In this document: piece after piece, positions 32,101 through 41,471 of the stretch | Position numbering within the stretch: position 1 is the first letter of the stretch | Layout of the letters: every line of letters begins with the position of its first letter | Source: an uncultured Brachybacterium sp. | GTDB lineage: Bacteria; Actinomycetota; Actinomycetes; Actinomycetales; Dermabacteraceae | Length of the DNA stretch: 64,000 bases | NCBI RefSeq assembly: GCF_947500705.1 | Contig: NZ_CANMSY010000003.1 | Coordinates: forward strand, 62,001 to 126,000 | Direction of reading: 5' to 3' | Notes under the pieces: generated by a model | Told to the model about the DNA's origin: nothing | Database searches by the model: none | The model's input: only the letters and a program-made list of their open reading frames with translations | Position numbers and translations under genes: made by a program

Positions 32101-35100
32101 GTGATGCGATTCCTCTCTGCGCTCCTCTCTGTGCTCCTCGCCGCCCTGACCGCCGTGCGCGAGGCCGCGGTCGGTGCGGTCTCGGCCATCCGGGCCGCGG
32201 TGGGCACCACGGTCAGCCTCATCGGCCGGGGCCTCGGCGCGGTCGGTCGCGGCACCTCCACCGCCGGCCGCGGCGCGCTCGCGCTGCTGCCGGGCGAGTG
32301 GAAGAAGCCGATCGCGGCGCTGTTCGTGGTGGGGCTGGCACTGGTCCCGGTCATCTACTCCGGCACCATGACCTGGTCCTTCCGCGACCCCAGCGGCAGC
32401 CTTGAGCAGATCACCGCCGCAGTGGTGGACGAGGACGAAGGCGCGACCACCACCACGACCGACGGCGAACAGACCCAGCTCGACGTGGGCGCGGAGTTCA
32501 CCGACACCCTGCTCGAGATGGACAAGGAGACGGTGTTCCACTTCGTGAAGGTCTCCCCCGCCGAGGCGCAGCGCGGTCTGGAGGACGGCACCTACGGGGC
32601 GAGCATCGCGATCCCCTCCGACTTCTCCGCGCATGTCGCCTCCCTCGGCGGCGACGCCGAGCAGGCGGCCCCCGCCCTGCTCACGGTCACCACGAACGAC
32701 TCGGTGAACTATGTGGGCGGCAACTTCACCAAATCCGTCGGCACAGCGCTCACCGAGGCCCTGCGCGCGAGCGTGCTCGAGGAATACCTCGGGAACATCT
32801 ACGTGGGGTTCACGAGCATCCATGACGGAGTGGCCGAGGCCGCAGAGGGTGCGGAGGAGCTCGCCGACGGCGCCAGCGATCTCCACGACGGCACCGGCGA
32901 GCTGGTCACCGGCAGCAGCACCCTGGCCGAGGGCACCGGAGAGCTCGCCGCGGGCGCGGAGGAGCTGAGCACCGGCGCCACCACGCTCCATGCGGGCGAG
33001 CTCGAACTGGTGGTGGGCCTGGACCAGCTCAGCAACGGCGCCGGCACCCTCGAGCAGGGTGCGCAGGAGTTGAACGGTGGGGCCGGGCGGCTCAGCCGCG
33101 GCCTGGTCGCCCTCGACGAGAACGGGCAGCCGCTGCGCACTGGTGCCCGGAGTCTCGCCGACGGCACCACTCAGCTCGCCACCGGCGCCTCCGACCTCGC
33201 CGGCGGAGCGGGCCAGGTCGCCGACGGCACCCAGCAGCTCGACGAGACAGTCGGCGCGGCCTGGCAGCGGGTCCGGGAGCTGGGCGTGGATGAGCAGGGC
33301 GTCCAGCGCACCAGCGAGGACCTGATCACCGCCATCGACACACTCGAGGGGGCGGCCACGGATCTGCCCGAGCGCCTCAAGACCCCGGTGACCGACGCCG
33401 GCACTCTCTCCGGCGCGGCCGCCACCGTCGATGAGACCGCCGACGGTCTGGACGAGTCCGCGCAGACCCTCGCCCGCGACACCGAGGACCGCACCACCGA
33501 CGCCCGCACCCTGCAGGACGGCGCGGCCACCATCGGCGAGGATGCCACCGCGCTGGATACCGAGGTGCAGACCACGCAGCAGGCCACGGGCACCGCCGCA
33601 GAGAGCGCCGGCACCTCCGAGCAGAGCACCCGCGACTACACCGAAGCAGTGGATGATCTCGCCGCCCGCTGCGCGGACTCCGGCGCCGACGCCGCCTTCT
33701 GCGAGGAGCTCACCGGGATCACGGACTCCTCCTCCGCGGTGCGCGAGGACGCCTCCACCTCCCTGGAGGACGCCGGCGAGGCGGACCGCACCGCCGCCAT
33801 CGCGGCCGAGACCTCGAGCACCTTCGCGGGCGACACCTCCGGCATGACCGAGGCGGCGGATTCCCTGGTGCCCTATCTCGAGGGCCTCACCACCACCACC
33901 TCCACGTTGGCAGAGGGCACCGCCACCCTCACCGACGCCACCGGCCCCCTGGCCGAGGGCGCCACCTCCCTCGACCGGGACCTGACGACCCTGCGGAACG
34001 ATGCCGTCACCGCTGCATCCTCCCCGGACCAGGGGTCTGACGCCTCCCAGCTGGCCGGCGATCTCTCCGAGCAGGCCCGCACGGCCGCCGCCGCCCTGCC
34101 GGAGGCCTACTCCGCGCTCGAGCAGGGAGCCGAGGACGTGCACCGCCTGAACACCGGCGCTCAAGAGGTCTCCAGCGGCGCCGAACGTCTCGCCGCCGCC
34201 TCCGGAACTGCGAGCAGCGGCGCCGAGAGCCTCGCCAGCGGGGTCACCGGCTACACCGATGGGGTGGGCACCGCGCGCTCCGGGGCGGAGCAGCTCAGCG
34301 GCGGCACCGAGGAGCTCGCAGGCGGCGCCTCTCAGCTGGCCGACGGCGCCTCCGAGGCAGAGACCGGTGCGCGCCGTCTCGCCGATGGTGCCGGCGAGCT
34401 CGAGGCCGGCACACAGACGCTGGCCGACGGCGCGGGTCGCGCTGACCAGGGCGCCGACGACCTAGCGGACGGAGCGGTGACGCTCGACGACGGTGCCGGG
34501 CAGCTCGCCGACGGCTCCACCGAGCTGCGCGACGGGCTGGACGAGGCGGAGGAGCAGGTCCCGACCTATTCCGACGCCGAGGGTGAGCAGCTCTCGGAGG
34601 TGGCCGCGGATCCGGTGCAGATGAGCTTCGAGCGCGCGCACGGCCTGGACCGCTTCGGGGAGGGGCTCACGCCGCTGTTCCTGTCGATCAGCCTCTGGGT
34701 GGGTGGCATGGCGATCTTCCTGATGATGCCGCCGTTCTCCGAGCGGGCCGCGACCCGGGGCACCGGACCGCTGGGGCTGCTGGCCGGTGGCCTGGTGCCT
34801 GCGCTCCTGCTGGGCCTGGTGCAGACCGCGATCGCGGTGGGGACGCTGCATCTGGCCGTCGGTATCGAGATGGCGAATCTGCCGCTGGTGCTGGGGATCG
34901 CGGCCCTGACCTCAACCGTGTTCGTGGCGCTGAACCACGGCTTCGGGGCGCTGTTCGGCCCGGTCGGGAAGTTCGTGGCGCTGGTGCTGATCGCGCTGCA
35001 GATCTCGGGCGCGGGCGGCACCTATCCGACCCCGACCCTGCCGAAGTTCTTCCAGGTCATCCACCCGTATCTGCCGATGACCCATGCCGTGGACGCCTTC

Positions 35101-35244
35101 CGCGGTGCGATCGGCGGCGGCTGGATCGACCCTGCCGGTGATCTGCAGTGGCTCATCGGCTGGCTGATCCTCGGGCTCGCGCTGGGGCTGGCCGGGGCGC
35201 TGGTGCGCCACCGCCGTGCCCTCAGCGAGGGCACGACCGCGTAG
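32101..35244 (+). CDS. YhgE/Pip-family membrane protein with long repeat domain
   Basis: A 1047-residue protein. One membrane helix near residues 72-92 is followed by the YhgE/Pip ectodomain start (VYSGTMTW-like VIYSGTMTWSFRDPSG). More than 600 residues follow, built from 7- or 11-residue units such as LADGASxL and LAEGTGEL that form an extended helical rod. About five C-terminal helices have ABC-2-permease character (LFLSISLWVGGMAIFLMM onward). The family includes phage-infection protein and type VII-secretion-associated YueB-like proteins. GTG start at 32101; ATG at 32104 is equally possible. No ribosome site is evident. Confidence 0.9.
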   Translation: MMRFLSALLSVLLAALTAVREAAVGAVSAIRAAVGTTVSLIGRGLGAVGRGTSTAGRGALALLPGEWKKPIAALFVVGLALVPVIYSGTMTWSFRDPSGSLEQITAAVVDEDEGATTTTTDGEQTQLDVGAEFTDTLLEMDKETVFHFVKVSPAEAQRGLEDGTYGASIAIPSDFSAHVASLGGDAEQAAPALLTVTTNDSVNYVGGNFTKSVGTALTEALRASVLEEYLGNIYVGFTSIHDGVAEAAEGAEELADGASDLHDGTGELVTGSSTLAEGTGELAAGAEELSTGATTLHAGELELVVGLDQLSNGAGTLEQGAQELNGGAGRLSRGLVALDENGQPLRTGARSLADGTTQLATGASDLAGGAGQVADGTQQLDETVGAAWQRVRELGVDEQGVQRTSEDLITAIDTLEGAATDLPERLKTPVTDAGTLSGAAATVDETADGLDESAQTLARDTEDRTTDARTLQDGAATIGEDATALDTEVQTTQQATGTAAESAGTSEQSTRDYTEAVDDLAARCADSGADAAFCEELTGITDSSSAVREDASTSLEDAGEADRTAAIAAETSSTFAGDTSGMTEAADSLVPYLEGLTTTTSTLAEGTATLTDATGPLAEGATSLDRDLTTLRNDAVTAASSPDQGSDASQLAGDLSEQARTAAAALPEAYSALEQGAEDVHRLNTGAQEVSSGAERLAAASGTASSGAESLASGVTGYTDGVGTARSGAEQLSGGTEELAGGASQLADGASEAETGARRLADGAGELEAGTQTLADGAGRADQGADDLADGAVTLDDGAGQLADGSTELRDGLDEAEEQVPTYSDAEGEQLSEVAADPVQMSFERAHGLDRFGEGLTPLFLSISLWVGGMAIFLMMPPFSERAATRGTGPLGLLAGGLVPALLLGLVQTAIAVGTLHLAVGIEMANLPLVLGIAALTSTVFVALNHGFGALFGPVGKFVALVLIALQISGAGGTYPTPTLPKFFQVIHPYLPMTHAVDAFRGAIGGGWIDPAGDLQWLIGWLILGLALGLAGALVRHRRALSEGTTA

Positions 35245-35266
35245 TTCCGCCGCGGGGCCGGCCTGG

Positions 35267-36673
35267 TCAGACCAGGGCGGCCTGCGCACGAGCGGCGACA
35301 GCGCCGCCCCGCGCGACGGAGGGCCTGCCCGTGGAGAGCTCGGCCCGGCCGAGGGAGCGGATCTCCCAGCCGGCCTCACGCCAGGCCCGGGGGTCCAGGA
35401 CGTTGCGCCCGTCGATGATCCGCGGCGAGGTCACCAGGGAGGCGGTCAGCGCCGGATCGAGGTCGCGGTACTCGTCCCATTCGGTGAGCAGCACGGTCAG
35501 CTCCGCGCCGTGCAGCGCCGCGTCGGTGTCCTCCTCGAGCTCGACCAGGCCGCCGAGGCGGCGGCGGGCGTTCTCGAGCGCCTGGGGATCGGTGACCGTC
35601 ACCTCGGCGCCGGCGGCGCGGAGGCGGGCGGCGACATCCAGGGCCGGGGAGTCGCGGGTGTCGTCGCTGTTCGGTTTGAAGGCGGCGCCGAGCACGGTGA
35701 TCCGTCGGCCCTCCACCTCGCCGAGCAGCTCTCCGGCGAGGGTGACGACGCGGTCGCGGCGGCGCTCGTTGACGGCGTCGACCTCGCGCAGGAAGCCGAG
35801 CGCCTCCCCCACGCCGTGCTCCTCGGCGCTGGCCAGGAAGGCGCGGATGTCCTTGGGCAGGCAGCCGCCGCCGAAGCCGACCCCGGCGCGCAGGAACTTC
35901 GATCCGATGCGGTCGTCCATCCCGATGGCCCGTGCCACATCGGTGACATCCGCGCCGGTGACCTCGCACATCTCCGCGACCGCGTTGATGAAGGAGATCT
36001 TGGTGGCGAGGAAGGCGTTGGCGGAGGCCTTGACCAGCTCGGCAGCCTCGTAACCCATCACCAGGCGCGGTGCCTGGTGCTCGCGGATCTCGGCGTAGAC
36101 GTCGTCGAGCATCGTCACGGCCTGCTCGGCGGCGGGGTGCTCGGGGTCGTGCACGCCGTAGACCAGCCGGTCCGGGTTCAGGGTGTCCTGGACCGCGAAG
36201 CCCTCGCGGAGGAACTCGGGGTTCCACAGCAGGTACACGCCCTCGAGGTGAGCCAGGCGTGCGGCGAGCTTCCGGGCGGTGCCGGCGGGGACGGTGGATT
36301 TGCCGACCACCAGGGTGGGGGCGCCGCCGCGGGCGGGCAGCACCTCGGCGAGTGCGTCGACGGCGACCTCGAGGTGGGAGAGGTCCGCGCCGAAGCCGTC
36401 GGCCCGCTGCGGGGTGCCCAGGCCCAGAAAGTGCACGTCAGCCTGGGCGAGATCGGCGTAGTCGGTGGTGAAGCGCAGCCGCTCGGTCTCCAGTCCGGTG
36501 GCGAGGAGGTCCTCGAAGCCGGGTTCATGGAAGGGAGGGATGCCGGCCTGGAGTGCGGCGATGCGCTCTGCGTCGATATCGAGGCCGATCACGTCGTGGC
36601 CGAGCTCGGCCATGGAGGCGGCGTGCACGGCGCCGAGGTATCCGACTCCGATGACGGAGATGGTGGTGGTCAT
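35267..36673 (-). CDS. UDP-glucose 6-dehydrogenase (copy 1)
   Basis: A 468-residue enzyme that oxidises UDP-glucose to UDP-glucuronate with two NAD. The N-terminal Rossmann motif is SVIGVGYLGAVHAASMAELG, and the catalytic cysteine lies in GVGFGGGCLPKDIRAF. It is the last gene of the six-gene glycan operon, its ATG overlapping the upstream stop. It is closely similar to copy 2 at 45568-46968, with a longer alanine-rich C-terminus. GDP-mannose dehydrogenase activity cannot be excluded by sequence alone. Confidence 0.92.
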   Translation of the reverse strand: MTTTISVIGVGYLGAVHAASMAELGHDVIGLDIDAERIAALQAGIPPFHEPGFEDLLATGLETERLRFTTDYADLAQADVHFLGLGTPQRADGFGADLSHLEVAVDALAEVLPARGGAPTLVVGKSTVPAGTARKLAARLAHLEGVYLLWNPEFLREGFAVQDTLNPDRLVYGVHDPEHPAAEQAVTMLDDVYAEIREHQAPRLVMGYEAAELVKASANAFLATKISFINAVAEMCEVTGADVTDVARAIGMDDRIGSKFLRAGVGFGGGCLPKDIRAFLASAEEHGVGEALGFLREVDAVNERRRDRVVTLAGELLGEVEGRRITVLGAAFKPNSDDTRDSPALDVAARLRAAGAEVTVTDPQALENARRRLGGLVELEEDTDAALHGAELTVLLTEWDEYRDLDPALTASLVTSPRIIDGRNVLDPRAWREAGWEIRSLGRAELSTGRPSVARGGAVAARAQAALV

Positions 36674-39435
36674 CGCGACATGCTCCTTTCGAGAAGGGTG
36701 GCGGAGCCGCCCAGGGGGGTGGGGTCTCCCGCAGGCGCGGGGGAAGGGGTCGAGGAGGGGCCGACGGGGGTCGGCCCGGCGGTGGGTCCGGTGGTCGGCC
36801 CGGTGGTGGGTCCCGGGCCCGTGCGGAGCTCCGCGGTGGTGGGGGGCTCGGCACCGGGAGACGTCACCAGGGTGGCTGCGAGGTGCTGCGCGGTCTCCCG
36901 CCAGCGCGGGCGGAAGGCGTAGACGCAGGCGAGCCGGGCGATCGTGCCCGATTCGTAGGCGGCCAGCGCCTCGGGGCGGATCTCCAGCTGGGCTGCGGCG
37001 CGGTCGATCTCCTCGCGCACCACCTCGGCCTGCTCGGCGGACCAGATCCCCTGCAGTTCCCGCCAGGTGGCGTGGGCGCGCAGGTTCGCGGCGTCCAGGG
37101 CTGGGTCACCGAGGGTGGCGGTGTCCACGTCCAGCAGCGCGGGGGCCTCCCCCTCGCTCCAGAGGATCTGCTTGTCGTGCAGATCGCGGTGGATGAGGGC
37201 GGGCCGCTCCACCTCGCCGAGGCGGGTGAGCTCGCGGTGCGCCGCGGCGATGGCCCGGCTGCGGGCCGGGGCTCCGGCGGGGTCGACGGCATCGGCGCGC
37301 TCGCCCCAGGTGATGAGCACGGCGGCTTCGGCCTCGGGGCCGTGCACCTCTGCGGCGCGAGCCTCCGCAGCGTGGGTGCCAGTTCCCTGCGCCCCCGTGT
37401 CCTGGGTCCCAGCATCCTGGGCCGGCGCACCCTGAGCTCCCAGGGCGTGGTCCTGCAGTCCGACGGCATCGCTCCGCTGGCGGGAGCTGTGCACCGCAGC
37501 GGACCAGGCCTCGAGGGTCTCGCGCCAGGCGCGGCGCCAGGTGCCGCCTGCGACGGGCAGTCCGTCGTGCAGCAGCCGACCGGACAGCTCGGAGAAGGTG
37601 ACGGTGTCCTCGTCGGCGGCGAGCACGGTCGCGGTGCGGAACGGTCCGGTGAAGGCCTCGGAGCGGTCGATCGCGCTCAGCAGCCGTGCGGCGCGGCCGG
37701 GGCGGACGATCTTCACGAAGCGCACGGTCCCGTCGTCGTCGCGGGTGCGGACCACGGCGCGTTTGCCGGGGCGGTGGGAGACGACGACGGCGCCGGAGCG
37801 GGCGGCGAGCACCCGGGAAAGGCCGGGCAGTCGCGGGTCGGTGCCCGCCTCGAAGACGGTGACCTCGCCGGTGGTCGGGTCCAGCCGGGCCGCACGCAGC
37901 GGCGCGGTGTTCTGGCCCGGGCTGTCGTCGGTGAGCTCGAGCGGCAGGCCGCGACCGTCGTCGGCCCAGGCTCGGCGCACCGCGAGGAAGCGCCCCTGGT
38001 GCGAGATCCGGGCAGGGACCAGCGACGTGGACGGGGCCTGAGCGGGTCCGGAGGCCGAATGCGGCAGCGGCAGTCGTTCAGGCCGTTCCAGCACCGTCTC
38101 CGCCAGCGCGAGGCGCTGCTCGATCGTCGGCAGCCAGTCCTCGCCGTACCGCCGCATGGGATCCAGGGCGGCGGCGAGCAGGGCCCGGGCGGTCCAGGCC
38201 GCGAGCTCCTCCGGGGCGGGCAGGGCACGATGCTGCGCGTATCCGGCGAGGAAGGCGGCGGCCTGCTCCTCGACGCCGGCCAGGAGGCAGGAGGCGAGCC
38301 AGGAGCCGAGGTCCGCGCCGGCGGGGCCGAGGCCGGACCGGTCGAGGTCCACCACGCGCAGAGGCAGGCGTCCCTCGCCGGGCACGGCGGTCTCGTCCAC
38401 CGAGACCAGCACCTGGTCGGGTGAGAGGTCGCCGTGGATGAGCACCTGCGGACCGTCGGCCGGGAGCTCCTCTCGCAACCGGGTGGAGAGCCGTTCGATC
38501 CGCTCGGCGCGGTGGGGCAGCAGGTCGGCGACGGCCTCGGTGGTCTCCGGGATGAGGCCGCCGATGCGGGCCGCGGGCAGGTCCCGGCCGGAGACCTCGG
38601 CCGCATGCAGGCGGGCGATGATGCCGCCCAGCCGGGTGGCGGCAGGCATGGACAGGGGGTGGGAGGCGAGACCTGCGAGGTCTCCGTCGCCCCAGCGTTC
38701 GCCGACGAGCACGGCGCGGCGGCCGCGCCAGCGGCGCTGGTCGAGGGTGGGCAGGCCGAGCTCGCGCCAGTGGGTGACGACCTGCAGCAGATCGTCCAGC
38801 GGGCGGGCGGCCACGCGCAGCACCTCACCGGTGCCGGGCAGGAGGAGCACCGCGTGCCGGCTGGGGTTGTAGCTCAGCACCCGCGGGGCCGGGACGTCCT
38901 GGTGGCGGCGCAGCACCCGATGGATCTCGGCGCCGAGGCGGGGGTCGCTGTCGATCCCACCGCTGAGCAGGTAGGGAACCTGCTCAGCCGCCGCGGGGGG
39001 AGCAGCGACGGGGGGAGCAGCGACGGCAGGAGCTGCGGGAGAGGCGGGAGAGGCGGGAGAGGCGGGGAGATGGTGCTCGCGCACCTCTCCCCCGGTGCGA
39101 CCAGCGCGGCGCAGGATGTTCTCGCGCTTGTCGTGGGAGCGGACGAGCTGCACCCAGCCGACCTCAGCCAGGTCCCGGCCGACGGCGCTGGACCCGGCGC
39201 GGGAGGCGGTGCCCGGCGCGGTGCCGGCACCGGTGACGATGCCCGTCGCGCGGTACGAGACCAGTACAGAGGCGCCGGGCTTGATCCGCACCCGGTCCAG
39301 GATCACCTCTCGATCCAGCAGTGCCGACAGGCGGGCAGGGTCCAGGAGCACCTCGGCTCCGCGCAGCTGGGCGTGGTCCAGCAGGAGCTCGAGCGGGGTG
39401 CTCGCCGGGCTGGTGGGGATCGCGGTCGTGGTCAT
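36670..39435 (-). CDS. Double aminoglycoside-phosphotransferase-fold kinase
   Basis: A 921-residue protein with two APH-type kinase domains. In the first the catalytic loop is H334-G-D-L-S-P-D340-Q, with a metal motif VVDLDRSGLGP. In the second it is HRDLHDKQ at about 750, with LLDVDTATLGD. Both have catalytic Asp and metal Asp, so both may be active. A proline/alanine linker (about 122-150) and a repetitive GPTTGPTTGPTAGP tail are low complexity. APH-fold kinases phosphorylate sugars, choline or small hydroxyls. Here a glycan or polyol substrate is likely from context. Overlaps both neighbours by ATGA. Confidence 0.85.
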   Translation of the reverse strand: MTTTAIPTSPASTPLELLLDHAQLRGAEVLLDPARLSALLDREVILDRVRIKPGASVLVSYRATGIVTGAGTAPGTASRAGSSAVGRDLAEVGWVQLVRSHDKRENILRRAGRTGGEVREHHLPASPASPASPAAPAVAAPPVAAPPAAAEQVPYLLSGGIDSDPRLGAEIHRVLRRHQDVPAPRVLSYNPSRHAVLLLPGTGEVLRVAARPLDDLLQVVTHWRELGLPTLDQRRWRGRRAVLVGERWGDGDLAGLASHPLSMPAATRLGGIIARLHAAEVSGRDLPAARIGGLIPETTEAVADLLPHRAERIERLSTRLREELPADGPQVLIHGDLSPDQVLVSVDETAVPGEGRLPLRVVDLDRSGLGPAGADLGSWLASCLLAGVEEQAAAFLAGYAQHRALPAPEELAAWTARALLAAALDPMRRYGEDWLPTIEQRLALAETVLERPERLPLPHSASGPAQAPSTSLVPARISHQGRFLAVRRAWADDGRGLPLELTDDSPGQNTAPLRAARLDPTTGEVTVFEAGTDPRLPGLSRVLAARSGAVVVSHRPGKRAVVRTRDDDGTVRFVKIVRPGRAARLLSAIDRSEAFTGPFRTATVLAADEDTVTFSELSGRLLHDGLPVAGGTWRRAWRETLEAWSAAVHSSRQRSDAVGLQDHALGAQGAPAQDAGTQDTGAQGTGTHAAEARAAEVHGPEAEAAVLITWGERADAVDPAGAPARSRAIAAAHRELTRLGEVERPALIHRDLHDKQILWSEGEAPALLDVDTATLGDPALDAANLRAHATWRELQGIWSAEQAEVVREEIDRAAAQLEIRPEALAAYESGTIARLACVYAFRPRWRETAQHLAATLVTSPGAEPPTTAELRTGPGPTTGPTTGPTAGPTPVGPSSTPSPAPAGDPTPLGGSATLLERSMSR

Positions 39436-41471
39436 CGCAGAACCTCCTGGCTGCTCGTGTGCGGGCTCGGGTTCGGGGTCGGGCTGGACGTCGGGGTCCA
39501 GATCGAGGTCGGCATCGAGGTCGAGAGCGGGGACTGAGCAGCGGGCTCGGCGGCGGTGTCCGCTGCGTCGTCGTCGCTGCGCTGCTCGACGATCCAGCGC
39601 GAGTAGTGGGAGTCCGGATCTGCGGCCAGCTGTGCCGGGGTGCCGTCCTCGAGGATCCGGCCGTCCTCGAGCCAGAGCACCCTGTCCAGCCCCGCGACGG
39701 TGGTGGCGTCGTGAGTGATGGAGATGGTGGTGCGGGAGCGGGCCAGCTCGCGAAGGGATTCGTTGACCTGGGCCTTCGCGGCAGGATCCAGGCCGGTGGT
39801 GGCTTCGTCGAGCACCACCACGGGGGCGCGGCGGATCATGGCGCGGGCGATCGCGATGCGCTGGCGCTGCCCGCCGGAGAGGGTGTCTCCGCGGTTGCCG
39901 AGCACGGTGTCGTAGCCCTCCGGCAGGCCCATGATGAAGTCGTGCGCGCCGGCGCGGCGGGCGGCCTCCTCGATCTCGGCGGAGGAGGCATCGCGCCTGC
40001 CGAAGCGGATGTTCTCACGGACGGACTCGGTGAACAGCACCGACTCCTGCGGGAGTATCGCGACGTGGCGGCGCAGATCTGCCAGGCTCACCGAACGGGT
40101 GTCATAGCCACCGATCCGGATCCGGCCCTGCTGCGGCTCGTTCAGGCGCAGCAGGTAGGAGACCAGCGTCGACTTCCCGCCCCCGGAGGGGCCGAGGATC
40201 CCGAGGTGCTGACCGGCCGGGATCCGCAGGTCCAGTCCCTCGAAGAGGGGGCGGCCGTGGCCGTCGGGCGAGGTGATCGAGGAGAACTCGACGGTGCCGC
40301 GCACGTGGCGCATCGGCACCGGGCGCTCGGGATCGGCGATCTCGATCTCCTCGTCCATGAGATCGGCGATGCGCTCGCCGGAGGCAGAGGCGCGGGCGAT
40401 GCGGCCGGTGTACTTGGCCATGTCGCGCAGCGGCTTCATCGCGATCTTCAGGTAGGTCAGGAAGAGCACCATGTCGCCGGGGCTCATCGCCCCGCGCAGC
40501 ACCTGCAGGCTGCCCACGACCAGCACCGCGCCCTGCGCGATGCCCACCAGCACGTCGGTGGAGCGCTCGAGTCCGGCGGCCAGCTTCTTGGCCTTCACCC
40601 CGGCCTTCATGGCCTTCTCGTTGCCGCCGGCGAACTCGTGGGCGACGGTCTTCTCCAGGCCGTAGGACTGGACCACGCGGATCGCGCCGAGCGCCTCGGC
40701 GGCGGCGCCCACCAGGGAGCCCTCGCCCTTGCGGGTGCTGCGGGAGGCGCGCACGATCTTCGGGGAGGAGCGCCGCGAGAGCAGCAGGTAGATCAGGCCC
40801 GTGGCGATCACGATGCCGGAGAGGAAGGGATCCAGGATCACCATCACCACCAGCAGCACGGCGAGGGTGATGACGTTGCCGATCAGCGGCAGACCCGCGG
40901 TGACCGCGACGTCCTGGAGCCGGCCCACATCCCCCACCAGGCGCTGGGAGGTGTCGCCGATGGAGGCGCGGGAGTGGTACCGCAGCGACAGCGCCTGGAT
41001 GTGGTCGAAGACCCGGGTGCGCAGCTCGGTGGCGATGCGTGCGCCGACCTTCGCGAAGGAGATGGTGGCCAAGTAGTTCGACCCGGCGCGTCCGGCGATG
41101 ATGATCGCGAGGCAGATCGCGGCGGCGATCACCGTCTCCTCGATGTCCAGCCCGAAGGGTGAGGCGTCCGAGGGCAGCTCGGCGCCGAGCGCCGAGGTGA
41201 CTGCGTCGATCGCGTATTTCAGCGGCCAGGGCTCGAGCACCCGGAAGGCGACGTCGAGCAGCAGCCCGACCATGCCGACCAGGCACAGCAGCAGGTGACG
41301 CGGCAGGTGTGGGCGCACCACCTGGAGGGTGCGGCGCAGGGCCGACGGATCCAGGCGCTCCTTCTTCGGCACCGCGGAGCTGCCGAGGAGACGGCGCAGC
41401 AGGGAAGGGCGTTCGCTGTGCGGTGCGGGATCACGCTGGTCGATCCCGGTGCGAGAGGTGCCGATGGCCAT
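39432..41471 (-). CDS. ABC exporter (MsbA/PglK-like), active ATPase
   Basis: A 679-residue half-transporter. After about 45 residues there are six membrane helices, then a complete nucleotide-binding domain: Walker A GPSGGGKST, signature LSGGQRQRIAIARA, Walker B VVVLDEATTGLDP and switch histidine ITHD. A proline/serine/threonine-rich tail of about 45 residues follows. It sits among glycosyltransferases, so it may flip a lipid-linked glycan or glycolipid. It can work as a homodimer or pair with the pseudo-ATPase at 47212-50049, to which it is clearly related. Confidence 0.9.
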   Translation of the reverse strand: MAIGTSRTGIDQRDPAPHSERPSLLRRLLGSSAVPKKERLDPSALRRTLQVVRPHLPRHLLLCLVGMVGLLLDVAFRVLEPWPLKYAIDAVTSALGAELPSDASPFGLDIEETVIAAAICLAIIIAGRAGSNYLATISFAKVGARIATELRTRVFDHIQALSLRYHSRASIGDTSQRLVGDVGRLQDVAVTAGLPLIGNVITLAVLLVVMVILDPFLSGIVIATGLIYLLLSRRSSPKIVRASRSTRKGEGSLVGAAAEALGAIRVVQSYGLEKTVAHEFAGGNEKAMKAGVKAKKLAAGLERSTDVLVGIAQGAVLVVGSLQVLRGAMSPGDMVLFLTYLKIAMKPLRDMAKYTGRIARASASGERIADLMDEEIEIADPERPVPMRHVRGTVEFSSITSPDGHGRPLFEGLDLRIPAGQHLGILGPSGGGKSTLVSYLLRLNEPQQGRIRIGGYDTRSVSLADLRRHVAILPQESVLFTESVRENIRFGRRDASSAEIEEAARRAGAHDFIMGLPEGYDTVLGNRGDTLSGGQRQRIAIARAMIRRAPVVVLDEATTGLDPAAKAQVNESLRELARSRTTISITHDATTVAGLDRVLWLEDGRILEDGTPAQLAADPDSHYSRWIVEQRSDDDAADTAAEPAAQSPLSTSMPTSIWTPTSSPTPNPSPHTSSQEVLR

